IMG/VR virus record: IMGVR_UViG_3300035180_001298
Location: 1-28,259 of that record
Direction: 5' to 3' (one strand)
Length of the DNA stretch: 28,259 nucleotides
Source: a virus
Part shown: positions 14,424 to 20,750 of the stretch, in pieces
Layout: every line of letters starts with the position of its first letter
Numbering within the stretch: the first letter of the stretch is position 1
The notes under the pieces: model-generated
Told to the model about the DNA's origin: nothing
The model's database searches: none
The model's input: only the letters and a program-made list of their open reading frames with translations
Translations under genes and position numbers: made by a program

Positions 14424-15299
14424 ATGAATAAACCTATTTATCTATCAGCGGCTTTAACGCCAGAATCAACAGACTGCACCACGAACCGCGCGTTTTCAGG
14501 TGTGGCGTACACTGGCGCGATGATTGAAAACCACGGCTGGTTGTCTAACGTCATTATCGACATCGACAGCATGACGATTGAGCCCAGCTTACAACTCTTA
14601 CTAGAACACGACACAAACCACGTTATCGGTACTGCTACGGCAGTCAAACAAGACTGTAAAGTGCTGGTCAATGGTTTACTGGTTAGCGCCATCGACAACG
14701 ACGCGCTTACTGTCTGCCAAAAAGCGCAAGCTGGAATTAGCTGGCAGCTGTCCGTTGGCTTGTACGATTATCAGCAACAAGAGTTAATCGAAGGTCAAAG
14801 CGAGGTGGTCAACGGCTTAACGGTCGAATATCCCGCCACTATCCTGCGCAACGCCGTACTCCGCGAGGTTTCTGTTGTTGCTCTTGGCGCTGATAGCGCA
14901 ACCTCATTAGCGATTTTTTCACGTAACTTAACCCAACAAGAGGATAACCGCATGGATGTAAAAGCCTTGCAAGAAGAAAACGCCACATTAAAAGCGCAGC
15001 TTGAGGCTACCAATGTGGAATTATCAACACTAAAAGCCGAATTTGCAGCCAAACAGCTAGAAGCGCGCACCAACGAAGTGAAAGCCTTGTTTGCAGCTAT
15101 CGGCAAAGAAGCAACTGAAGATGCCATTAAGCCCTATTTAAGTATGGATAGCGCGGCTTTTTCAGTCGTATCTGCCGACATGCAAGCGCTGAAGCCTAAA
15201 GCTAATGCCGCTTTATTTACTGCAACCACACAGCCAGCCGAAAAACCTGCTTTTGACCCAAGCAACGTTTACGGCGTTAACCGTTACAAAGGAGCATAA
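14424..15299 (+). CDS. Prohead protease with C-terminal scaffold region
   Basis: 291 residues from ATG 14424, which fits the promoter geometry better than TTG 14403. The protease half (about 20-165) has FSGVAYTGAMIENHGW, LLLEHDTNHVIGTA (H62) and WQLSVG (S110), the likely His-Ser pair of a herpes-type phage prohead protease. The C-terminal half is a scaffold: a charged coiled coil at 177-218 (VKALQEENATLKAQL...) and a long acidic helical tail ending NVYGVNRYKGA. Protease and scaffold shape the prohead and the protease then trims the scaffold. It is the first gene of the capsid block, followed by the decoration and capsid genes. Confidence 0.88.
   Translation: MNKPIYLSAALTPESTDCTTNRAFSGVAYTGAMIENHGWLSNVIIDIDSMTIEPSLQLLLEHDTNHVIGTATAVKQDCKVLVNGLLVSAIDNDALTVCQKAQAGISWQLSVGLYDYQQQELIEGQSEVVNGLTVEYPATILRNAVLREVSVVALGADSATSLAIFSRNLTQQEDNRMDVKALQEENATLKAQLEATNVELSTLKAEFAAKQLEARTNEVKALFAAIGKEATEDAIKPYLSMDSAAFSVVSADMQALKPKANAALFTATTQPAEKPAFDPSNVYGVNRYKGA
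14952..15299 (+). CDS. Nested in-frame scaffold protein
   Basis: An internal ATG at codon 177 of the protease gene has AGAGG 8 bases upstream and starts exactly at the scaffold coiled coil (MDVKALQEENATLKAQLEAT). It would give a 115-residue free scaffold, as in lambda C/Nu3 and Mu I/Z, where protease and scaffold share a frame. The start site is clear in the sequence; use of it is inference from those phages. Confidence 0.65.
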   Translation: MDVKALQEENATLKAQLEATNVELSTLKAEFAAKQLEARTNEVKALFAAIGKEATEDAIKPYLSMDSAAFSVVSADMQALKPKANAALFTATTQPAEKPAFDPSNVYGVNRYKGA

Positions 15300-15301
15300 C
15301 T

Positions 15302-15676
15302 ATGCGCACAGCAACTCAAACTGAAAACCCACGCGCTTTAGCGTTTTTATTGTCCGAAGGCGATGGCACGATTAGCCGTGAATCGGTTGTTATTGGCGCT
15401 GGCAAGTTAGTAGCTGGTACGGTATTAGGCAAGGTCACAGCAAGCGGCCAATACGTCGCGCATAATCCAGCGGCAACGACTGGCGAGCAAGCGGCTGTTG
15501 CAGTATTAGGTTACGACACAGACGCAACCAGCGCACCACAAACAGCGGTAGCGATTGTACGTGAGGCTGAAGTGAACGCACTTAAATTAACTTTTGCTGC
15601 AAACATTACAGCAGCACAGAAAACAGCGGCAATCACGTCGTTAGCGTCTAACTTTATTATTGTACGAGGTGTTTAA
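15302..15676 (+). CDS. Head decoration protein, lambda gpD-like
   Basis: 124 residues, beta-rich. The pattern FLLSEGDGTISRESVVIGAGKLVAGTVLGKV...GYDTDATSAPQTAVAIVREAEVNALKL belongs to the bacteriophage lambda head decoration protein D family (PF02924). It binds as trimers on the expanded capsid to stabilise it. It lies 2 bases after the protease and 2 before the capsid gene, the lambda order (protease, decoration, capsid). Length is close to gpD (110). Start ATG 15302 lies just after AAAGGAGC. Confidence 0.92.
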   Translation: MRTATQTENPRALAFLLSEGDGTISRESVVIGAGKLVAGTVLGKVTASGQYVAHNPAATTGEQAAVAVLGYDTDATSAPQTAVAIVREAEVNALKLTFAANITAAQKTAAITSLASNFIIVRGV

Positions 15677-15678
15677 CC

Positions 15679-16647
15679 ATGTTAATTAACGATATTATTA
15701 ATACTGATGGTTTTAGCCTATCAGAATTAACGGCAGCTATTTATAAAGCACCTTATATCCCGAATGGTATTGCTAAAGCTGGCTTGTTTTCTGAGTCAGG
15801 AGTTACTACTACTACGGCAACAATTGAGCTATATGATGGCGCGTTAGGTTTAATCCAAACATCTGCTCGCGGCACAGCACCTAGCGTTGTATCTCAAGAA
15901 AAACGCACACGCAAAACTTTTGAAGCGCCACGCATTGCAACGATGGAATCTATCCTTGCTGATTCATTGCAAAATCGTCGCGCATTCGGTAATAGCTCGA
16001 TGGATACGATTACTCTTGTTCGTGACCGTGCGGTTGCTCGTCTACGTAACCAAATCGAAATGACGCACGAGCACCAACGCGCTACTGCTTTACAAGGTAT
16101 TGTTTTAGACGCAGACGGTACGCCATTAATCAACCTATTCAATGAGTTTGGTTTGACGCAACAAGTGCTAACAGGTGTAGCAACGGCAACTGATGTGCGC
16201 GGTCAGATTTTTACGGCTATTACAATGGCTGAATCAGCATTGGGTAACGCAGCACCAACAGGTTACAAAGTGTTTTGCGGTAAAGCGTTCTGGGCAGCGC
16301 TGATCGCTAACAAGTCAATTGTTAATACTTACATCTATTCACAAGATGCGGCTGCTGTACGTGGTGACACAACTCAATCGTTTGTTTTTGGTGGTGTTGA
16401 GTTCATTCGTTACCGCGGTGGCTATATTGCTGACAACGAAGCTTATTTGTGCCCTGAAGGTGTACCAGACTTGTTTGTGTCTTATTTTGCACCTGCGGAC
16501 TATATGGAAACCGTTGGCACTATGGGCTTGCCTATGTACGCAAAAGCGTTTGAAATGGAACGTAACCGCGGCATTTTGTTAGAAGCACAATCTAACCCAT
16601 TGCACTTGGTTACTCGTCCAGATGCTGTTATCAAACTTACCGCGTGA
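15679..16647 (+). CDS. Major capsid protein, lambda gpE-like
   Basis: 322 residues of HK97 fold, family PF03864 (Phage_cap_E). Recognisable parts are MLINDIINTDGFSLSELTAAI (N-terminus), RAVARLRNQIEMTHEHQRATALQGIVLDADGTPLINLF (about 115-152) and the end VGTMGLPMYAKAFEMERNRGILLEAQSNPL. It forms the shell with the decoration protein. Length compares with 341 in lambda. Codon use is typical of an abundant structural gene. The capsid, decoration protein and protease are lambda-like, whereas the portal and F-like protein before them are Mu-like: a module boundary at the gap 14244-14423. Confidence 0.95.
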   Translation: MLINDIINTDGFSLSELTAAIYKAPYIPNGIAKAGLFSESGVTTTTATIELYDGALGLIQTSARGTAPSVVSQEKRTRKTFEAPRIATMESILADSLQNRRAFGNSSMDTITLVRDRAVARLRNQIEMTHEHQRATALQGIVLDADGTPLINLFNEFGLTQQVLTGVATATDVRGQIFTAITMAESALGNAAPTGYKVFCGKAFWAALIANKSIVNTYIYSQDAAAVRGDTTQSFVFGGVEFIRYRGGYIADNEAYLCPEGVPDLFVSYFAPADYMETVGTMGLPMYAKAFEMERNRGILLEAQSNPLHLVTRPDAVIKLTA

Positions 16648-16654
16648 GTTTAGT

Positions 16655-17119
16655 GTGATTACCGCCCAAGACCTAATCAATCGTTTTGACAATGCCGAGC
16701 TTGCCCAATTAACGGGCGGGCTTAGTATTGATAACGACCGCTTGCAGTTGGCTTGTGATGAAGCCACGCAGGAGGTTGATGGGGTGTTGGGTTCACGCTT
16801 TGCCTTTTATCGCTTTGCGGTGGTTTACCCCAGTGCGATAACAGATAAGGCGTTGCATATTGCCAGATACTGGTTATGGATTAGCTCATCCTTATCAATG
16901 AGCGACCAAGTACAAGCTGGCTATGATGCCGCGATGCGCTTCTTAAAGTCTGCTCATTTTGACCCTGATCAGTTTGGTGTTACGGCAACAGCGCAAACGT
17001 CAAGCATGGCAAGCACGCCGCGTACATTGCGTTATAACACCGATAAATTTAAGCAGCAGCACGACCCTTATTTGCCGTTAAACCCTGCCAGTATCGGGCA
17101 GGACTGGACGCCGTTATGA
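16655..17119 (+). CDS. Head completion/joining protein, Mu gp36-like (DUF1320)
   Basis: 154 residues from GTG 16655, chosen since the family normally begins a few residues before the DLxxRF motif (here ITAQDLINRFDNAELAQLTG). The ATG at 16622 lies within the capsid gene and would add 11 unlikely residues. The middle AIDNDRL-like part, LACDEATQEVDGVLGSRF and DKALHIARYWLW are typical of DUF1320. It joins the head to the tail near the portal. It overlaps the next gene by 4 bases. Confidence 0.88.
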   Translation: MITAQDLINRFDNAELAQLTGGLSIDNDRLQLACDEATQEVDGVLGSRFAFYRFAVVYPSAITDKALHIARYWLWISSSLSMSDQVQAGYDAAMRFLKSAHFDPDQFGVTATAQTSSMASTPRTLRYNTDKFKQQHDPYLPLNPASIGQDWTPL

Positions 17120-17643
17120 TAAACATTGCTATTGATGCCCGCGAACTTGAGCGAAAGCTGAATGCGCTAGGCAATGCTTTATCATCAAAGCGCCTGTTGC
17201 GTAATATCGGTAACGATTTAGTTGAGGGTGTTATTGCTGACCAGTTTAAGCAGGGGAGAGACCCATACGGAAACGCATGGAAAAAGCTAGCGTTCAGACA
17301 AGGGCAACCTTTGCGTGATACAGGAACGTTATCGGCAAGCTTTATGGCAAAAGAAGAGGGCGACAAGGTAATTGTTGGAACACCTGTTTCCTATGCCCCT
17401 ATTCATCAAAAAGGCATGGTTATTACAGCTAAACCGAACAACCCAGGCACAAACAGTATCGGTAAGCGATACGGTGCTAAAGCCTTAAAGTTTAAAGGCG
17501 GCAGCGGTGGCTTCATTTATGCCAAAAAAGTAACCATTCCCGCTCGCCCGATTTTACCTGAAGAAGGCAATTTGCCTGCTTCTTATCGTGAAAGCATCGA
17601 AGCGACGATAAATAAAGCAATTGATAAGGCGACTCGCTCATGA
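17116..17643 (+). CDS. Virion morphogenesis protein, Mu gpG / P2 gpS type
   Basis: 175 residues. IADQFKQGRDPYGNAWKKLAFRQGQPLRDTGTLSASF (about 40-76) and VGTPVSYAPIHQKG...IPARPILP (about 91-155) are the signature of the phage virion morphogenesis family (PF05069). The protein finishes tails and helps attach them to heads. It overlaps both neighbours by 4 bases, within the run of joining genes between capsid and sheath. Length fits the family. Confidence 0.9.
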   Translation: MINIAIDARELERKLNALGNALSSKRLLRNIGNDLVEGVIADQFKQGRDPYGNAWKKLAFRQGQPLRDTGTLSASFMAKEEGDKVIVGTPVSYAPIHQKGMVITAKPNNPGTNSIGKRYGAKALKFKGGSGGFIYAKKVTIPARPILPEEGNLPASYRESIEATINKAIDKATRS

Positions 17644-18104
17644 ACCAAATGCTAACACTAGAGCAAAACATCGTTAGCTTGCTAAAAGCAGCTATGCCAT
17701 CAGTCACGATTGCAGTAATGCCAAGCGGTGATGATGCTGTACTGGTTAGCAAAATGCCACGCGGTGGGTTTTATGTGCAATATCAAGGTTCACGCTTTAC
17801 CAAGCCGAATGGATTAGGCGCACAAAATCAAATCCGTGAAGTGCGATTAAGTGTGATTTTACTTTACCCTGATGCGAACAAACACAGCGACGCATACACA
17901 TTGCTTGATATGGCGCGGCAAGCATTACAAGGCGCTAATGTTGGCGCGATGTACCCTTTGGAGATTGAAGAGGAGCGTTTTGTTGACGCACAAAGTGGAT
18001 GGTGGAAGTACGCGCTTAGTGTATCAACTAGCTTAATGACATTTGCACCAGAACCAAAACCAGACCCGACCATTAAATTAATCACAACCAACACAGGACT
18101 ATAA
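17640..18104 (+). CDS. Tail terminator/joining protein, Mu gp37-like
   Basis: 154 residues of the Gp37 family (PF09646/DUF1834): LTLEQNIVSLLKAAMPSVTI at the start, GGFYVQYQGSRFT (about 41-53), REVRLSVILLYPDANKHSDAYTLLDMARQALQG (about 66-98). It probably completes the tail at the head-proximal end. It overlaps the gpG-like gene by 4 bases and precedes a small gene and the sheath, the Mu order 36-G-37-38-sheath. Confidence 0.88.
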   Translation: MNQMLTLEQNIVSLLKAAMPSVTIAVMPSGDDAVLVSKMPRGGFYVQYQGSRFTKPNGLGAQNQIREVRLSVILLYPDANKHSDAYTLLDMARQALQGANVGAMYPLEIEEERFVDAQSGWWKYALSVSTSLMTFAPEPKPDPTIKLITTNTGL

Positions 18105-18106
18105 AT

Positions 18107-18382
18107 ATGAACGCTTATTTATTTACAGGCACTCACCCGCAATTCGTGACTATTAACGGTGCTGAATTTGAAATGCAGCCCAATAATTCTGTTGACTTGC
18201 CCGATTGTGACTATGTACAGACACTGGTAGCGAAAGGGTTTTTAACGCCTGTCGATGCGCCTGTTGAAGCTCATACTGAAGAAGCAACAGCTGAAGCACC
18301 AGATGAGGCAAATGCTGAAGCACAAAATGAGACACAAACAGATTCACCAAATGTTGAAGTACCAGCAAAAAAAATCAACTAA
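18107..18382 (+). CDS. Small acidic protein at the gp38 position
   Basis: 91 residues. A short folded N-terminus (YLFTGTHPQFVTINGAEFEMQPNNSVDLPDCDYVQTLVAKG, a likely small beta domain) is followed by a disordered Ala/Glu-rich acidic tail (about 56-91) with repeats such as EEATAEAPDEANAEAQNE, then AKKIN. The place between the gp37-like and sheath genes is that of Mu gp38; I infer a tail-assembly role from context only. Its C-tail is encoded by GAAGCA-like repeats. Confidence 0.75.
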   Translation: MNAYLFTGTHPQFVTINGAEFEMQPNNSVDLPDCDYVQTLVAKGFLTPVDAPVEAHTEEATAEAPDEANAEAQNETQTDSPNVEVPAKKIN

Positions 18383-18400
18383 GAAAGGAGCACAAGCATA

Positions 18401-19606
18401 ATGCCAGCAAGTTATTTACATGGCGTCGAGACAATCTCCGTCACATCGGGCGCACGACCAGTATCAGTGGTTAAGAGCGCGGTGATTTTACTGGTTGGTA
18501 CAGCGCCAACTGGTCCAATCAATACCCCTACTTTAGTAATGTCAGACGTTGACGCTGCCAAATTCGGCACGTTTACAGCTGGTTATACTATTCCTTATGC
18601 GCTCGATGGTGTTTTTGACCAAGGCGCAGGCTTAGTTGTTGTTGTGAACGTTTATGACCCTGTTAAACATGCGGGCAACCCAGCTAACGTGACAGCCGCT
18701 GACATTATCGGCGGTTATGATTCAACAACGGGCAAAAGAAATGGTCTAGCGATTGCGCAAGATTGTTATACACTGTTCGGCTTCCGACCAAAAATCATTA
18801 TCGCCCCTGGCTATTGTACATCTGCCGCAGTTTCTACTGAAATGATTAACCAAGCGAACGGGCAGCGTGGTATTGCGCTGATTGATGCACCTATCGGTTG
18901 CACTTATGAGCAGGTAATTGCTGGACGCGGTGCAAGCGGTACAATTAACTTTAACACCAGTAGCGAACGCGCTTATTTGCTTTACCCAAGCGTTAAAGTT
19001 TACGACCCAGTTACAAATGCAACGCGAATCGAAGGCATGTCGCCACGTATTGCTGGTTTGATTGCTTCGACAGACCAAGCTGAAGGTTACTGGGTAAGCC
19101 CGTCTAACCACGAGATTGGCGGTATTATTGGCGTTGAGACCAGCTTAACAGCCGCAGTAAACGACCCTAACACGCAAGTAAACTTGTTGAACAGCAACGG
19201 CATTACCTCGATTTTTAATAGTTTTGGTTCAGGTTTACGTCTATGGGGCAACCGCACAGCTTCTTATCCTAGCAGCACAGCGGTAACTAACTTCTTGCCA
19301 GTGCGTCGTACGGCTGACATCATCCACGAAAGTATCGAGCTTGCGATGTTACAGTTTATTGATAGCCCAATTAATCAAGCAGTAGTGGACAGTATCCGCG
19401 AAACGGTTAATTCGTTCTTACGCACATTGGTTGGCCGTGGTGCATTGATTGACGGCTCTTGCACATTCGATAAAGCGAAAAATCCTAATACCGAATTGGC
19501 AGCAGGGCACTTAACCTTTGATATTACGTTCTTGCCACCAACACCAGCGGAACGCATTAGCTTCCAATCATTTATTGATATTAACCTTTACAAAGGGCTT
19601 AAATAA
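18401..19606 (+). CDS. FI: Contractile tail sheath protein (P2 gpFI / Mu gpL type)
   Basis: 401 residues. The N-terminus YLHGVETISVTSGARPVSVVKSAVILLVGTAP is the usual start of phage sheath proteins, and the C-terminal domain has NRTASYPSSTAVTNFLPVRRTADIIHESIELAMLQFIDSPI followed by LAAGHLTFDITFLPPTPAERISF. It polymerises round the tube and contracts on infection. Length is close to P2 FI (396). AAGGAG lies 10 bases before ATG 18401. It begins the tail module and overlaps the tube gene by 1 base. Confidence 0.96.
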   Translation: MPASYLHGVETISVTSGARPVSVVKSAVILLVGTAPTGPINTPTLVMSDVDAAKFGTFTAGYTIPYALDGVFDQGAGLVVVVNVYDPVKHAGNPANVTAADIIGGYDSTTGKRNGLAIAQDCYTLFGFRPKIIIAPGYCTSAAVSTEMINQANGQRGIALIDAPIGCTYEQVIAGRGASGTINFNTSSERAYLLYPSVKVYDPVTNATRIEGMSPRIAGLIASTDQAEGYWVSPSNHEIGGIIGVETSLTAAVNDPNTQVNLLNSNGITSIFNSFGSGLRLWGNRTASYPSSTAVTNFLPVRRTADIIHESIELAMLQFIDSPINQAVVDSIRETVNSFLRTLVGRGALIDGSCTFDKAKNPNTELAAGHLTFDITFLPPTPAERISFQSFIDINLYKGLK

Positions 19607-20124
19607 TGGCACAACAAATTAATAGCCTTTATGGGGCAAACGTCTACATGGACGGCAATAACTTAGCTGGTCGAATTTCAGAAATGGAATTGCCGACCTT
19701 ACAATCTAAGATGACTGATCATAACGTGTTAGGTATGGCTGGTGCGTTGGAAGTGTTCAGCGGGTTCGAGAAGCTAGAAGGCAAAATGACTTGGAACAGC
19801 ATTCACCCTGACGTTATGAGCAAGTTATTTAACCCGTTAAAAAATGTGCAGCTACAATTGCGTGGCTCATTGCTAACGCACACAGCGCAAGGCGTATCGC
19901 AAGAAGTGCCTTACGTGTGTGTTGTTACGGCTAATTTTAAGAATGTGCCGCTTGGTGGATTCAAACCGCAGTCTGGCGTTGAACTAGCTGTTGATTATGG
20001 CGCGACGTACATCAAGCTAACTATCGACGGCGCAGACCATTTAGAGTTTGATGTTATGAACAACGTCTATAAAGTTGACGGAGTTGATGTTCTTGATACA
20101 TACAAAACTAATTTGGGATGGTAA
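19606..20124 (+). CDS. FII: Major tail tube protein (P2 gpFII type)
   Basis: 172 residues, the same as P2 FII. Recognisable parts are SLYGANVYMDGNNLAGRISEMELPTLQSKMTDHNVLGMAGALEVFSGFEKLEGKMTW at the start and AVDYGATYIKLTIDGADHLEFDVMNNVYKVDGVDVL at the end. Rings of this protein form the inner tube for DNA passage. The ATG shares its A with the sheath stop, so translation is coupled. Confidence 0.96.
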   Translation: MAQQINSLYGANVYMDGNNLAGRISEMELPTLQSKMTDHNVLGMAGALEVFSGFEKLEGKMTWNSIHPDVMSKLFNPLKNVQLQLRGSLLTHTAQGVSQEVPYVCVVTANFKNVPLGGFKPQSGVELAVDYGATYIKLTIDGADHLEFDVMNNVYKVDGVDVLDTYKTNLGW

Positions 20125-20128
20125 TTAA

Positions 20129-20416
20129 ATGAAGATTACACGCGAACAAAGCGCTAATAATCTACCCTTCGACCCTGACACGGTCGAAGTGGTGGTGCGT
20201 GACGCAACAGGTATGGACATGGAAAACGCTTATCGTGCCGCTGGTAAAGATGCCAGCGAAACACGATTAATGGCGGCAGTTATTGCACAAACAGCAACTT
20301 TCGACGGCAAGAAGCTAGTCATGGAAGACGTATTGCAGCTACCAGTTAAGCTACTTGGTGAATTGGGAAACGCATTGGCAGCGTCATCGGACGCGAGCGA
20401 GACTATGTCAGCTTAG
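20129..20416 (+). CDS. E: Tail assembly chaperone, short form (gpE-like)
   Basis: 95 residues. PFDPDTVEVVVRDATGMDMENAYRAAGKD and VMEDVLQLPVKLLGELGNALAAS are typical of the helical chaperones that coat the tape measure before tube assembly. P2 gpE has about 91 residues. The last third overlaps an open -1 frame that reaches 20529; a slippery heptamer at 20365-20371 joins the two. It follows the tube gene and precedes the tape measure, as in P2 and lambda. Confidence 0.88.
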   Translation: MKITREQSANNLPFDPDTVEVVVRDATGMDMENAYRAAGKDASETRLMAAVIAQTATFDGKKLVMEDVLQLPVKLLGELGNALAASSDASETMSA

Positions 20417-20529
20417 TGCTTTACTTAACCACGCAGGGCGGCTTTAGTTATGCGGATTGTTGCACTATGCCGATTAGTCGCCTTGTATGGTGGGCTGAAC
20501 AGGCGCAAGCGGTATTGTCTAAAGACTAA
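20129..20529 (+). CDS. Tail assembly chaperone, frameshifted long form (gpE+E'-like)
   Basis: A -1 shift after codon 81 (AAC, 20369-20371) continues in the frame CGC 20371 to TAA 20527-20529, adding 52 residues for a total of 133. The new part reads RIGSVIGRERDYVSLVLYLT, then QGGFSYADCCTMPISRLVWWAEQA to SKD, resembling the C-terminal half of gpE'-type chaperones. There is no start codon or Shine-Dalgarno for a free E'. In P2 and lambda the same arrangement makes a minor long form that recruits the tape measure. Confidence 0.85.
20365..20394 (+). promoter_or_regulatory. Programmed -1 ribosomal frameshift signal
   Basis: GGGAAAC at 20365-20371 is in phase as G GGA AAC (X XXY YYZ), the class of the lambda G/T site GGGAAAG. 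Nine bases downstream a hairpin GCGTC-ATCG-GACGC (20381-20394) can stall the ribosome. The -1 frame is free of stops from here to 20527. Confidence 0.85.
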
Positions 20530-20747
20530 TGCCGCAAGCCTTGAATGGTGCTAAGGATAAACGCTGGAATCATGAGCAACACAAGGCATATTCCAGCCGC
20601 TATCACCGAGGGAATCGACACGGCAATCATGGCTAAAAAATCAAGACCATGCGCCACATTCACCGACCAAACAAGGTCGATAATGATGCTAAACCAGATA
20701 ATAAAGGGTTGTGTATTGTCTGCTAACAGGTCTAAAGGGTCACGCAT
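20526..20747 (-). CDS. Possible antisense two-span membrane protein
   Basis: 73 residues from ATG 20747 (a start at 20768 is less likely since it lies in the tape measure gene and has no Shine-Dalgarno; GGTGG lies 10 bases before 20747). Two hydrophobic segments are clear: about 14-28 (PFIIWFSIIIDLVW) and 37-67 (DFLAMIAVSIPSVIAAGICLVLLMIPAFIL). The gene fills the 221-base gap between the gpE' stop (20529) and the tape measure start (20751) almost exactly, and the opposite frame in the gap is not protein-like. Role unknown; a holin or exclusion protein is possible but unsupported. Confidence 0.55.
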   Translation of the reverse strand: MRDPLDLLADNTQPFIIWFSIIIDLVWSVNVAHGLDFLAMIAVSIPSVIAAGICLVLLMIPAFILSTIQGLRH

Positions 20748-20750
20748 ATT

